The notes: generated by a model not told the origin, from the letters alone. 64,000 nt of DNA from Armigeres subalbatus (GCF_024139115.2 NC_085140.1:228128352-228192351); one strand, 5' to 3'; counted from the stretch's first letter, positions 1 to 13,106 are shown. Numbers and translations: made by a program.

Positions 1-297
1 CTAGAAGTTAACTTTCGGAAATCAGTATGGCGAAATGCATCTAATGTTTAATATCTCAAAAATAAGCACCCTACTCGAAAAAATATTTGGTAGGCGTAGT
101 AGCGGACACCTTCCTACATAACCGGTACCAAATAGTTTTTCGTGAAAAGTTCCTACGGTTGAGAAAACCCGCGTTAGACGTCTTTCGCCATACAAACTTC
201 AGGTGGTTAACTCTTGTTGGCTATTTTGCGCATATACTATAGCGCCTGGATGTGACAGCGGCGGGTAGAAAACCAGCCACTGCCAATAATTCATTAA
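1..297 (-). repeat. Dispersed ~300 bp repeat, copy A (cut by window edge)
   Basis: The reverse complement of this stretch matches 29018-29312 along nearly its whole length: shared blocks include the GGTACCGGTTATG region, the CGCGGGTTTTCTCAA region and the TGGCAGTGGCTG end. The two copies lie in opposite orientation. There is no ORF, so it is probably a non-autonomous transposon. The left end may lie outside the window. Confidence 0.75.
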
Positions 298-1839
298 AGA
301 GGTACGAACAGATTGAGACGAAATTTACGCTAATCTGTCGTTTTATTGAATAATGGTAACGAGAATGAATGTTTACAAAATTCTAACATAAGCATTGAGC
401 AGAACGACCATATAGATAATTAATAATAAATCAATTGTGCCAGGTAACAGGTAAATTCACTACAGGAAATGTTCAATGAAATGCGATGATCATCTCAAAT
501 GACAGGAACAGGCAGACCTTCACGCAGTTTTACAAATATGTACTGTAATGCTCTGCCGAGTATATTTTTAGGGATTTTTTTTTCATTTTCTTGGTGTGTC
601 ATTTTTTTTAAATTTCATTCCCATTAATTGTAGCAGATAGCAAAAGGAAAATTCATTTGTACCTAACGCCTGTCTTGTAGGGTTTCATGGAATTTGATCT
701 ACAAGTAGATAGTATTTTTATTTAAACACATTGAATTAAATTTATTTTATTCAGATAAATTCGTTCCGCTTGTTACTATCAGAAACTTGATATATTTCTA
801 TATTTGATAAAGTGAGATAGTTTAAAAGGAAAGCAGAGAGGTTGGCTTTCGAAAAATAATTATTTGTCTAGATAAGGCAGCGGTGATTAAATAATCAGCT
901 GAATTGAAAACTGTCTCATTGCGCATCTTGACTCGACAGCTTTTTTATACATTTTACATTGTAGTTCAATTGAATTATGTAGGTATGTAGAAAAAAATCT
1001 GGACTTAGTTGCTCCTCAGGTAATTAAACAGTCACAAAACACAGCAGAGTTGATAAAGATCGTACCCACCGTATGCACTGTCATGAGAAAAGCAGGTAAT
1101 TTGGTTTTGAGCTCAAAACATTTCTATTTTTTTAACCAGGCGGCTGTCTCGATGTTTACATTCTAGTCGAGGCTGCGAGTGCGAGAGTAGAACTACGGTA
1201 CAAAAGAAAAGATGGGCGCGTCAAAAAAATATATGTTTGATATGTGGCAATACAGTCCTTTGTGCAAGGAGCATATATTACAGCTGCTCAGGTTGACTAC
1301 CCAATCTATCCTCGCCTCTATCCAAGCTAAAACTGTCTTCTAAAATATGTTACGCATTTTTAAACCATGTAATATGTGCGTTTGCAAAGTTTGGGTCGTG
1401 CTTTTTATAATTTGTTTCATTCTAAGATAAAATCAATTGTTTGCTTTCACTGTTTTATTAATAAATATGTACTCAATAATTCTGAAACATATTTCAAAGT
1501 TATATTTTCAATTTCCGTTTAAATTATTAGCCGATCTGTTTGGACCTGGTCCAAATGTGGTATAAATTTGGACTAAGAGTAGACCACTGGTGAAGTTGCC
1601 CTTACTCACCGGATTTGAATTGAATTTATTCATTGGCGTAAATAAGGGGGTACTATCATTCACCCTATCATAATGAAATGAGTGAAAGACAAATGAGCTT
1701 GTTTCTCATTTCTGAGAAAAAATTCTGTGTGGCGGTGAAATTGCACTTGGTGTTAATTATGAAAAGGCAATATTCAATTGATTTGAAAGCATCAAAATAA
1801 GCTTGATATGAACAACAACGGAGAGCCACCAACATATCA
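298..1839. other. AT-rich intergenic DNA, nothing recognised
   Basis: There is no ORF of note, no tRNA-like or rRNA-like sequence and no clear inverted repeat. I see no supportable feature here. Confidence 0.5.
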
Positions 1840-2150
1840 AATACCCTTCGGAATCGCTGGAGGATTCTTTTCGGAATCCCTGGAGGATTAATTCGAAGTC
1901 GCTCGATGGTTTGATTCGAGATCCTTCTTCGATTTGCTTCTACATCCCTGGAGCATTGCCTACGCAATCCCTGCAACATTCACGTTGGAATTCCTAAAGG
2001 ATTCTCTGGAACATTCCCGTCCGAATGTCTGGAACATTCCAGTTAGAATCTCTGGAAAATTCCTGGAATATGAAGTATCCCTAGAAGATTCTCATTGGAA
2101 TCCCTGGAACATTCCCGTCGGAATCCCTGCAATATTCCTAATAAGATAAC
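1840..2150. repeat. Degenerate ~27 bp tandem motif (GGAATCCCTGGA)
   Basis: A motif close to GGAATCCCTGGA(A/G)(G/C)ATT recurs roughly every 27 bp (for example near 1852, 1879, 2041 and 2097), with variants between. The 71-codon frame over it simply translates the repeat and is not taken as a gene. A similar TTCC-rich degenerate repeat lies at 38428-38870. Confidence 0.6.
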
Positions 2151-2559
2151 TTAATGAAATGGTAAAATGTTCGGGGATTTTTTAAAAGAAGCTCCCTTGG
2201 CATCGGGGCCGGTTACGCCAATGAATTTATCATTCGCTTTGGCCCATCTTGAAAACATCAACCAGTGAAACATCAAATATATTACCGAGACATTTGAAAT
2301 CATGTCACAATTGTCAAAAATGGAATAGTATCTGTATAGAAACGTGCGGCCGTCGTGATTTTTTCCGGTGTATAACTCAGGATACAGGAGGGGTCATTTT
2401 GAAGCGAACAAATTCAGCTTGATTCATGTAATCCTATTTTCAAGACATGCAATGCATGCTGATTTTTTAATTTGTTCCAAAAAATAATTGTAAATAATCT
2501 ATTGTCTATCTGTCTTATTATTTATTTATTTATTCAGACTAAGGCTGAAGTGGCCTGTG

Positions 2560-3583
2560 CGGTATATAAGAGTCTTCTCCATTCGGCTCGGTCCATGGCT
2601 ACACGTCGCCAACCACGCAGTCTACGGAGGGTCCGCAAGTCATCTTCATCTGATCGATCCACCTTGCCCGCTGCGCACCTCGCCTTCTTGTGCCCGTCAG
2701 ATCGTTGTCGAGAACCAATTTCACCGGGTTATTGTCCGACATTCTGGCTACGTGCCCGGCCCACCGATTTTCGCGGTGTGAATGATGCATGGTTCTCCCA
2801 ACAGCTGATGCAACTCGTGGTTCATTCGCCTCCTCCACGTACCGTTCGCCATCTGCACCCCACCATAGATGGTACGCAGCACTTTCCTTTCGAAAACTCA
2901 GAGTGCGCGTTGGTCCTCCACGAGCATCGTCCAGGACTCGTGTCCGTAGAGGACTACCGGTCTAATGTGCGTTTTGTAGATTGTCAGTTTGGTACGGCGG
3001 CGAACTCTATTCGATCGGAGCGTCTTGTGGAGTCCAAAGTATGTACGATTTCCAGTCACTATGCGTCTCCGAATTTCTCTGCTGGTATCATTTTCGGCAG
3101 TCACCAGTGAGCCCAAGTACACAAATTCTTCAAAAACCTCGATTTCGTCACCACCGATGCCAACTCGCAGTGGGTGGCTCACATTGTCTTTTCTTGAACC
3201 TCTTCATATCATGTACTTCGTCTTCGACGTGTTGGTGACTAGTCCGATCCGCTTGGCTTCCCTCTTCAGTCTGATGTAGGCTTCCTCCATCTTCTCAAAG
3301 TTACGTGCCATAATATATATGTCGTCGGCGAAGCCAAATAGCTGGCTGGACGGTCTTATTGAAAATCGTACCACTCGTGTTAATCCCTGCTCTTAGTATT
3401 ACCCCTTCCAAAGGGATGTTGAATAGCAGACACGAAAGACCATGCTCCTTGCCGTAACCCTCTGCGGGTTTCGAAGGGACTCGAGAATGCCCCTGAAACT
3501 CGAACTACGCACATCACCCGATCCATCGTCGCTTTGATCAACCGTGTCAGTTTATCCGGAAATCCGTTTTCGTGCATTAGCTG
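2560..3583 (-). pseudogene. C-terminal reverse transcriptase remnant of the same LINE
   Basis: The reading continues past the stop in broken frames. The fragment just downstream has MHENGFPDKLTRLIKATMD. The RT catalytic box FADD is readable around 3312-3335. A later fragment (2898-3182) carries FEEFVYLGSLVTAEND and RPVVLYGHESWTM. The last fragment (2599-2838) has RWAGHVARMSDNNPVK and RARWIDQ. Several frameshifts separate these blocks, so no full-length protein can be made. Confidence 0.8.
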
Positions 3584-5323
3584 TCATAGCTGGTCCCGAT
3601 CGATTGTATCATATGCGGCTTTGAAGTCGATGAATAGATGATGTGTGGGCACGTTGTATTCGCGGCATTTCTGCAGTACTTGGCGAATGGCGAACACCTG
3701 ATCTGTGGTGGAGCGCCCGCCCATAAAACCCGCCTTGTAGGCGGCGTTCAGCAATGTGATTGCGCGGTAGTTGCTACAATCCAGCTTATCGCTCTTTTTG
3801 TAGATGGGACACACGACACCTTCCATCCACTCCTGCGGCAAAACTTCCTCCTCCCAAATCTTGGTAATGACCCAGTGCAGCGCTCTAGCCAGTGCCTCAC
3901 CACCGTGTTTAAATAGCTCTCCTGGTAGTTGGTCAACCCCAGGGGCTTTGTTGTTCTTCAGCCGGACAATCTCCTCCTGGATTTCCTGGAGATCCGGAGC
4001 CGGTAGAATTATGTCCTGCGCGCGTTCCCCCAGGTCCATCACCATACAGCCATCTTCGTCTGCCACATCGCCATTCAGGTGCTCTTCGTAGTGCTGCCGC
4101 CACCTTTGGATCACCTCACGCTCGTTCGTAAGAAGGTTCCCGTTTATGTCCTTACACATATCAGGCTGTGGCACGTGGCCCTTACGTGAACGGTTCAACT
4201 TCTCATAGAACTTCCGTGTGTTATTAGCGCGGTACAGTTGCTCCGTCTCTTCACGGTCTAGATCTTCCTGCTGACGCTTTTTCCTCCGGAAAATCGAGTT
4301 TTGTCTGTTCCGCGCCTGTTTATATCGTGCCTCGTTCGCCCCCGTGCGGTATTGCAGCAATCTCGCCCATGCTGCATTCTTCTCTTCTACTAACTGCTCA
4401 CATTCGCCGTCATACCAGTCGTTTCTCTGATCCGGGGGCACCGTGCCAAGTGCAACGGTTGCGGTGCTACCAATGGCGGATCGAATATCTCTCCAGCCAT
4501 CTTCAAGAGACGCTGCGCCTAGCTGCTCTTCCATTGGGAGTGCCACTTCCAGCTGCTGCGCGTATTCTTGGGCTAGTCTACCGTCTTGTAGCCGCCCAAT
4601 GTTAAGCCGCGGCGTCCGACTTCGACGCGTGTTGTTCACCGTCGAGAGTTTTGAGCGCAGGCATACTGCCACGAAATAGTGGTCGGATTCAATATTCCCA
4701 CTGCGGTAAGTGCGAACGTTCGTGATGTCGGAGAAGAATTTACCGTCGATTAGAACGTGGTCGATTTGGTTTTCCGTTTCTTGGTTAGGTGATCTCCATG
4801 TGGCCTTGTGGATATTTTTGCGGGGAAAGATGGTGCTTCGGACTACCATTCCGTGGGAGGCTGCAAAGTTTATGCATCGTTGGCCGTTGTCATTCGATAC
4901 GGTGTGCAGACTATCCGGTCCGATGACCGGTCTATACATTTCCTCCCTTCCTACCTGTGCGTTCATGTAACCGATGACGATTTTGACGTCCCGCAGTGGG
5001 CATCCATCGTATGTCTGCTCCAGCTGTGCGTAGAACTCTTCTTTCTCGTCGTCGGGTCTCCCTTCGTGTGGGCAGTGCACGTTGATGATGCTATAGTTGA
5101 GGAAACGGCCTTTAATCCTCAGCTTGCACATCCTTGCGTTGATTGGCTGCCACCCAATCACGCGTTGGCGCATCTTGCCCAGCACTATGAAGCCGGTTCC
5201 CAGCTCGTTGCTCGTTGCTTTGGTAGAAGGTAGCTGCCCGATGCCCGCTTTTCCACAATTTCTGTTCTGTCCAGCAAATCTTCTGCAGCGGCACGACGTC
5301 AAAGTTGCGGTGATGTAATCCAT
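3584..5323 (-). pseudogene. Endonuclease plus N-terminal reverse transcriptase of the LINE at 2520-5748
   Basis: This is an open frame of 579 codons. The N-terminal ~220 residues carry endonuclease motifs such as INVHCPHEG, IVIGYMNAQVG, ENQIDHVLIDG and SDHYFVAV. The RT part then begins with NNKAPGVDQLPGELFKHGG, VVCPIYKKSDKLDCSNYRAI and HLFIDFKAAYDTIDR. Two defects are visible. About 25 codons seem missing between LLNAAYK and AGFMGGRST, where the related LINE at 46419-48173 keeps an intervening block. The frame then ends at a stop at 3584-3586 where the related copy has Trp after the DRxxL motif, consistent with a TGG to TGA change. The reaction in the family is target-primed reverse transcription. 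This copy should be dead. Confidence 0.85.
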
Positions 5324-5764
5324 CGTAGATCATCCTGTCGCAACCTGCGAAACCTAGCGACTTGCAGTTCCATGTTCCAAGCTTCCAATCGTGATCCTTT
5401 ATTCGTCGCCTAGGTCTTTGCCGATTATATCGAGTCGCATTATCTCTTATATTGTTCGTAATTTTGGTTATCCAGGCGGCTTATTGGGCCTGCGCAAACC
5501 TCCTGTCTCGTCGGAGGGCCGTCGTGTCAGGGCTGTTTAGCGTCCCACCTACCATCAGGACTTGGGCTTGTGCGCTTTGAGCGGCACACGGTCGCTTTGG
5601 CGGAACATACTTGCGGATACATGCAGCTTTTTATAGAGGTTTAACAGGGCCCACTGTCAAACCCCACCACATCCTAGGTAGGCGCCACAACTCGCAGATG
5701 GCCTGGGGAGGGATCGTCAAGCCCTTGGACATAGTCCCTGCTGCCCCCGTCTATCTGTATTATT

Positions 5765-5883
5765 GTACGGATAATTTGCAGACATCTTGTAAATAAGGTT
5801 TTGACACAAAACTGATTAAAGTACAGATCAAAAATGCAAAACAATAAAAAATCTATATACATACAAACACTTAATTTTTTTTA
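5765..5883. other. Flank of the LINE, nothing recognised
   Basis: Short AT-rich stretch between the LINE target-site duplication and the next repeat. Confidence 0.4.
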
Positions 5884-6797
5884 ACGGGCTCGGTAAATGA
5901 ATTACCGTTTTCTCAACAGCTGAGCTCTCGGTAGTCAGCTCAGTAAAAAGTTCAACAATTTACTGAGTTCTCAGTTTTGCATTCTCTATAACGAAATGTC
6001 AAATATTACCGAGCACTCGGTTAAGAAATACAGGGCGATCTGTAAAAAAATACGGGCTTCTGTAATACAAATTACCGAACAGAATGAAATTTCGCATCCT
6101 TTTTGTTTTAGCGGAAAAAATAAAAACAAAAGTATTTTCTATTGTAACATATTTCTTTATTAATTTCCAATACTAAGCGGGAATAATGGGGAGGTATATT
6201 CGCAGAGCTTTTAAATATCTGAATCTCAACTGCCGACTTCCTCAGCCTTTCTTCTGTAGGAAAAACGGACCGTTCTCAGCGGATGCTGTCGATTTCCTGC
6301 AATTTTTAAACTCCGATAATTTTTCTTTTGGCTGAGAGTTTTATGTTTTTTCCTACCTTAACATTAACTTAAATCCGATACGACGATCTATCAGTGAACA
6401 ATTTAATTCCTCGTAAAGGAAAAACACTAGAGGAATTAAAATGCATATCTTCCAGCAAAGCCATCTAAAAAAGAAAATTGTTAATTTAAAATCCACTTTC
6501 ATTCTAAAACTGATATTATTATTGAAACTTACCTGCCGGCAACTCAATTATTTCCATAGCAAATTAAACGTGAAACATGCGCAACACACTGCCTCAAGGA
6601 AAACTTATAATTTAATTTTTTTTTCAGAGGACAAATATGGTGGTACATCAGGCGTCACGAAGGTCTTTCGGAAACTGAGAAGTCGGTTATTAAACTACCG
6701 TAAGCTCAGTAAAATTTATTATTTTTACCGAGTGCTCAGTATTATTGTTCGACAGAATTGAAAATTTTGATAAATACCGAGTTATTCGGTAATTTAC
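5884..6797. repeat. Repeat with recurring ACCGAG / CTCGGT motifs at both ends
   Basis: Blocks at 5884-6075 and 6667-6797 are rich in ACCGAG, CTCGGT and CTCAGTA, in both orientations (for example near 5889, 5929, 6007, 6727 and 6776). This suggests degenerate terminal inverted repeats around a ~600 bp AT-rich core. The end GTTATTCGGTAATTTACACT recurs at 10014-10033, so the family is dispersed. No protein is recognised in the core. Confidence 0.45.
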
Positions 6798-9605
6798 ACT
6801 CCCTGCCCTTTGGTTCAGAAAGGGTAAGGGCGCGTTCTGCCAACTTGGTCGAGGCAGATTTCAAGTGTGAACAAGTTACTACATGGACGTTCTAAAGTGC
6901 CTGAATGAAATGTGTAGCTTGTGAGGAGCCCTTGAAGATGTGATGTTGGATCAGTATCTTGATATTAATCAGAATTTATAATGTAAATTATTGTAATTTT
7001 TTTTAATAACACTACTTTATTCCGTTACGTATTTAGTATACTTGTGTTTTAACTAAAAACACAATGCCAGTTTTGATCACAAATACAATGTCGGTAGTAA
7101 TTACAAACTTATACTTATCAGTATTTTACTTGATTCGCGATCCTAATTAAAAACTCCGATATAATAATATTCATAGTTTATCGCGTGTAGTCTGAACGTT
7201 TTGTTTAAAATTACAAGACCTAATAATGATCCATAATTTGCATCCGCTGAACCATTCTGAACGGCCGTATTGAGAATATCACCTATAACATCTTCTCTGC
7301 TTAAATAACAGACGCAAGACGCCTGGATTATCTGATTTCCCTCAATCTCTGGTGCTTGGCTTCCCGGTGGAACTTATATTGAGTATCCTTCGGAAAAATC
7401 TGTGCCCGGGATGGGGGAGTCAATTAAGGCAACATTCGTTTGAACAGTGACTTGTCTTTGTGGGCGAGGACTCGAGCTCGAGCGTCGATTTCGGGAGTCT
7501 AGTGGCGCTCTCGCGCGGACCAGCACTATCAACAGGTAGCAGAGACCCTCGCGTGCGTGTTGATGGTGTTGGTTTGCATGGGAGAGCTGTTGGATTCGTC
7601 GGGTCGTCGTTTGGGTCTTTATTTGCAGCAGCGTATGGGTAGTTTTGAGACTTTGGTCTTGAAATGATATTCTCAAGCATTTTTCTTACATTATTTCTCC
7701 CTCCCCTCGGATATGTTATCTTGCCGCAATGGGTAGGCTTACACCATTAGCACTGATATGGCAACCAAAGACATATCCTTTCGTGGTGATATCACATGTT
7801 GACTATTTTTTGTTTAATGCCGCGTCACATATAATCCGGCATTGATGCACTGATTTTACGCATGTGCATGTGATTCAACGGACATCGTATCTTGGAGCCT
7901 TGAATGGTGGTGCAGACAGGTAGAGGTCCTTTTCATCAGTGATAATGATCTCTGCTATGCGGCAATACTTTTCTGAAGCGCTCCCTGATGATGATGAGTC
8001 GTAGCCACGCTTAAACATAGCTAGGTAGGAATTAACCAGTAGAAAATACCATCAAGACATTAATAGGGAATTGACTCTTGGAATCACTGAGTAGAAGTTT
8101 TATCAAAACTAGGAACGTGGCACCTTTTTATTTTGTTATGTCTCACTTTAACGAGCCATAATTAAATATACCACAAATTAAAACGATGGTATGCAAACAA
8201 TCTTACATTGGCTTCATTCTCGATATTTTTTCTAATAGATAGGGAATAGGCGTGATGAAGCTGTACTTTGCCACCGAAAAGTGAATCCTATAGCTGACCA
8301 CGACCCATAAAATTACAGTAATGCTACGCTTGTATGTAAGGCTTTGAGACTATTAGACAACTTAAAGACCATTTCTTCACGTTTGCTTAACTTATAAGCG
8401 GTGCTTACTTATACGCTTGAACTAGGATACCTTTAGCAACCTTTAGCAATCCCCATACCTTTAGTGACCTTTAGCGATAGAGACAATGAACTGACATCAA
8501 AACGTTACATAATCTACAATGAGTATAGAATTGAACTGAATAACGTAGGAAACATAAGATAACTAAGATAGACTGAGTAATAATGACACAGTGCGAAACA
8601 TTCGACATAACTATGATTAGATTAACAATAGACATAAAGATCTACCAGCCTATCCTTCCTAAGCCTATCAAAATTCGAAGCTCAAAAATGTCTGTAAAAT
8701 TATTACCTGTTGAATCTTATTCGGAGGCGATTTCAGAAGCTTTTGAAGACCAACAGGCCCATAACAACAGTATTCGGGGTTGTTAAGTTGAGAATTTTTG
8801 ATGATTGCTGGGCGCACGGTTCTGAAGTGTGGCCTGGTAAATAGACTAAATAGATTCCAAAATAAATTTTAAACGAGTCATATTTATCAAAATCTAGTGC
8901 GTTATTATTGTTTCAAAATGCATTTCTATTCGAGTTTTCTCTCTTTGTCATCATATCTACAATAAGACTGACTCTCGCGATAGATTATAAGCTTATTATT
9001 TGTTGAGCTTCATTTGTTTGATGGAAACTGCTAATTTAGAAAAAAAAATGACTGACTAGTTTTTGTTTGCGTTAACATTGTAGTAGGGATAGTAGTGATG
9101 ATTGCTGATCTCGATGAAATTGTGAAAAAAATGGTTGTTGATATGAATATGGTGATGTTGTGTGGTTATGCAAGTGTTAGTGAAAAGGTTAATACACAAG
9201 TTGGTATTGGTGGTATAGACATAGTGACAGAAGAAGCTAGGTAAAAGATAAAGTTGATTTAAATGGGATGGGAACATGGTCGTAGTGAGTATGAAGAATG
9301 AAATGCAATATTGAGTGAGGTGCTAGAAGTGGGAATCATTTTATAATTATACTAGAAATAATGTAAAATATTCGGTACATGTCCAATGAAAGCTAGTAGA
9401 AATGTCGGTTCTTATATGATATATAACAGCGCTGTTTTGAAGATCGATTCATTGTGTGTGTGTTCATGACTGTAAATAAGATATTTGTGATGACAGGGAT
9501 AATAGTAATTATGATAGTGATGGTGGTGAAAACGATAATAAGTGATGCTACCGGGATTATTTTATAGACAACTATTTCAATCAGAGCTAAAATTAGAGTT
9601 ATTTG
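6798..9605. other. Intergenic DNA with little recognisable content
   Basis: The stretch 7545-7680 resembles one arm of the palindromic repeat at 56505-56737 (shared block GGTGTTGGTTTGC followed by TGGGAGAGCT), so it is a partial copy. A 48-codon minus-strand frame at 7875-8018 is discussed as a finding. Otherwise I see nothing. Confidence 0.4.
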
Positions 9606-9935
9606 AATCAGGCCTTAACAGTGACCATTTGAGCAACGTAGCTTAGAAACGTCTGTTAATGATCAAAAATAGAGGCTCGTAGAAGCAAATTTAATCACCG
9701 GATCAACAGGAATAGACCTAGTGTTAAGTTGGAGTGATGAGTGATAGTTATAATGGTGAAAACGGTGATCAGTTATGTTATTGAAGGGGACTATTTAATA
9801 AAACTATTTGGATCAGGCCTAAAACAGTGACCATTTGAGCAACGTGGCTTAGGAACGTCTGTTATTGATCTAAAGTAGAGGCTCATAGAAGCAAATTTAA
9901 TTACCGTGGGGAATAACAGGGATGGACCCGGAGTA
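9606..9935. repeat. Two-copy tandem duplication (~205 bp period)
   Basis: The block at about 9606-9727, containing CAGTGACCATTTGAGCAACG and then ACGTCTGTTA, recurs at about 9811-9935 with point differences. The copies are adjacent and in the same orientation. No gene is present. Confidence 0.65.
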
Positions 9936-10250
9936 GAGTTTGAGTCGAGAGACTGCCAACGGGTTACATAAAAAAAAAAAAATAAATAAAAAAAAAACAT
10001 TAAAAAAAAAAAAGTTATTCGGTAATTTACACTACAGAGGTCCAGTATTTCATTTTATAGTGCTGAGGCCGTGTAAAAAAATCCCATCCAAAATTTTTGC
10101 AAAGTTGCTCCATTTTGCATGATTCGTCGAGAAATATTTTTACTAAAGTAAAGTAATAATTAAAAAAAAGTTACTTTTTTACACGGATTTTCAAATTTTG
10201 AACTGAAATTTTTTTTACACCGAACGCATCTCCCGTGTAAAAAAGAATCG

Positions 10251-10251
<1 letters not shown>

Positions 10252-10305
<54 letters not shown>
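10252..10305. repeat. (TA)n microsatellite
   Basis: An uninterrupted TA dinucleotide run of about 27 units adjoins the end of a dispersed repeat. Confidence 0.95.
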
Positions 10306-10312
<7 letters not shown>

Positions 10313-10790
10313 TGTTTGTATTGATACAATTCTGAATTTATAATATTTTTTTAAACCTCTATGTGACTATATGGTCATACCTGCCCAGTGCAAGATATTA
10401 GGCTCTAGTATGCGAACAAGTTCAAATCTCAGTTGCCGAATGCAAGAACATTATCATCTATGTTAGATTACGGATAAATTACAATGCTCAAAACTGTTAT
10501 AGGAATAACATATTCATCCATATTACGACACTTTTCTCTCTGAAAAAAAAAATCGTTTTGGATGGGTGGGAATATACTTCCCCAAATGATGGCCAATATT
10601 GCCCCGTATTAGTCGGAAAAATGCATTAAAATCAATACACTTTCAAAAGTGTATTGCAACAATTTCCAAACTCATTTTTCATCATTTATCGACGTTTCAT
10701 GAAAGATAACACTTTCTAGTATAAATCAACAAAAACTTTTGATACGATTTCCTAAGTGGCCTAATTTGCCCCGATCACCAATATGGTTGG
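10306..10790 (-). repeat. Inverted, shortened copy of the repeat at 51250-52155
   Basis: Its reverse complement shares blocks with 51250-51920: CCATATTGGTGATCGGGGCA near the start, the ATCTATGTTAGATTACGGAT region, and GCACACATGTTTGTA at the end. The interior differs by deletions. It is a dispersed repeat without coding capacity. Confidence 0.55.
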
Positions 10791-10954
10791 AAAACAAAAA
10801 TAAAAGTGTCGATATAGGAAGGTTTCCCCGTGGAATGAAACTTGCTGCACTTGAACTTTCATACGTATGAAACATATTAGAGATTAAAATGTGCACGTAC
10901 TACAAATACACGCGGACATAAATTTCCTCGGCTTTTTTTCGACTGAGCCTTTTC

Positions 10955-11008
10955 GTAGGTATATGAATTTTGTTCCCATGACACTGGGAACAAAATTCAT
11001 ATACCTAC
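10955..11008. repeat. Perfect 24-bp inverted repeat, 6-nt loop
   Basis: The arm at 10955-10978 (GTAGGTATATGAATTTTGTT and then CCCA) is exactly reverse-complementary to 10985-11008, with the loop TGACAC between. It could be a young miniature element or an extruding hairpin. Confidence 0.9.
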
Positions 11009-12739
11009 ATTATCAAAAAATGTGTTATGAAAAAAAAAACTATGGCCTTATTATAGGCTTATAATAAAACTTGGCAGTACGTTCTGTGAAAGATGAATTG
11101 CTTACCATGCAATGCATACAGATACGCACGTGAATAGTCATTTATCATACATCCCCTGTGGATTCAACGCTTCTAGTAGAAGTGTCTTCACTTGTCGTGT
11201 TATCATCTTTACTTACTTTTGCTACTGTTATCGCAATATTAAAAATCGAAAATACTCATGTGATTTAATATTTATGGAAGGCATAATGAAATGAATGTCG
11301 CCGATTTTCTATGATTTAAATTGCGCTTATTCTACGAGAAGTGACGTATTATTCAATTTGGGTAAGAACAGTCGTTTACATCTAACGTAATTTTTCTCGT
11401 AGTCTAAAAAGGTGTGATTTTTTGTTGAGAGTAAGTTTTATGACCATTGATCATGACATATTACCAGTTGTTGGTTAAAAGTTATTCTTTTAAATTTGTA
11501 AAAAAAATGGCACTATGGGGATATGGATCCCCTTATTTTCATCCAATTGCATATTTGCATTCATTATGGAATGTGTTTCAGCAATCTTTGAAAAACTTTT
11601 TCCTTCGACTTGATTTTTTTTCGCAAGAGGGAAACATTTTTCATTAAAAACTCGTGCGTTATAAAAATAGTGTTATTTCCATAATTTTTGATCCCACGGT
11701 CCAATCTGTACAATTTTAATAGGAAACATTGGGACAGGATTCCTCGTCGATAGCAATACTTGTGTGAGCAAATCGGTTAAGGGTAAGTGCCAAAAAATGA
11801 ATGATTTTTTTTTGCGCACATACTCACATCACCTCAGTTTGTCGTAACACTATGTGTTTCCGAGCTTCTAACAAAAGTTTGGTTTTGGAGTGATTTTATA
11901 GCCCTTCGGTACAAACTTTGTTGCACTAAAAACGCAAAAAGCATCTACTGCACTAGAAAAAAGATGCAATTCCTTCACTAGGTAATAACATGCTCCGTAA
12001 AAGGGACAATTTCAGTCTATAATTTGTGTCGTTTTTTGTTATCGTGCGTTTACACTGCTCATAAAAATGAGAAACAACATTTTGCGCTCTATTACTTGTT
12101 ATTGATATGGCTACATAGGATTAATTCAAAACGCAGCAACCTTAGTATTGTGGGTTTGGCTCAAAATATGATCAACCCGAAAGTTCAAATACACTCTGAA
12201 TTATTGTTGGGTTGAATACGTTTCGCCTACTAAGCCATTGCAAGCGATGTGATGTCGCCGCCTCTCTGTTTCGACGGCGGACGGATGCACACATTAATTT
12301 GAGCGAGAAGGTGATGATGTCATCGCCAAGTATATATATGCGGCGGCTGATACTATATTGTAGTATAACCTCGTCCATGGCTGCACGTTCTTTGGCATAC
12401 AAATACATGAATCATACCATGCTGCTCAGCCGATCCAGAATGACGGGGGAGAGCGCAGTGTATGATGTACCCGGACGCCTAGTCACCACCACCAAATCAA
12501 TTGATGATTGCGGCGAGCATAATAAAAACGTTCATGTCCATCTCCATAGAGGCCCCGATCTCTCCGAGAAATGGAGATTTTGGAGTATGCTAGGAGGTAT
12601 GAGGTAATAGAATCATTAAAAAGAAGTTTGACTGCTGACTTCACCGGGGTCACAGGTTTTATTTTTCTAGTAATAATTGATAGCTTCAGTGAGCGAAACT
12701 TTTTGTTTCGTGAAGGACATGTGTTTTGAAATATCAGCA
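11009..12739. other. Intergenic DNA, nothing recognised
   Basis: Only short, non-conserved frames occur. Fragments near 11880-11940 and 15110-15170 resemble the end of the MITE at 24975-25364, but they are too short to annotate. Confidence 0.4.
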
Positions 12740-13106
12740 TTGGCGCTTTGATGTTGTATGAAGAAGGAGAAGCAGAAAGATGATAATCGAAAAAATCTAC
12801 GGGAAAGCATACGAAGAAGTTATAAAATACTCTTCTCAAAAATTCTAAAAACTATTTAAAAGCGGTAAGCAGTACGGGGTTAGACTTTTCTTCTATTGTA
12901 TAATAAACACAATATTTCTATTCGAATTTTTTTTGTGATATTGGTATTGTGAAAAGTCCAACCCCATACTGCTTACCGTTTTAAATTAAATTGCTTTTAG
13001 AATTTTTGAAAAGAGTTTTAAAAACTTCTTCGTGTGCTTTCCCGTGTAGATTTTTTCGATTATCATCTTTCTGCTTCTTCTTCTTCATGCAACATCAAAG
13101 CGTCAA
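12740..13106. mobile_element. Inverted-repeat element with ~150 bp arms
   Basis: The left arm starts with TTGGCGCTTTGATGTTG and includes AGATGATAATCGAAAAAATC. The right arm is its reverse complement (GATTTTTTCGATTATCATCT and then CAACATCAAAGCGTCAA). The centre is AT-rich. This is a non-autonomous foldback/MITE; short frames within it are shadows. Confidence 0.7.

Larger units (their letters stand above)
2520..5748 (-). mobile_element. Nearly full-length, inactive non-LTR retrotransposon (RTE-like clade)
   Basis: It is bounded by a 16-bp target-site duplication, GTCTATCTGT(C/A)TTATT, at 2504-2519 and 5749-5764 (15 of 16 identical). The 3' end on the minus strand is a TTTATT-type simple repeat at about 2520-2535. 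The minus strand encodes an AP-type endonuclease followed by a reverse transcriptase in one ORF, as in RTE elements of about 3.2 kb. Clade assignment is by protein resemblance only; BovB/RTE and the mosquito JAM type are the candidates. It lies upstream of hts in intergenic DNA. Confidence 0.85.

Noticed and set aside
2472..3110. 212-codon plus-strand frame
   Set aside because: It lies opposite the LINE RT C-terminal region and is a shadow of the minus-strand coding sequence.
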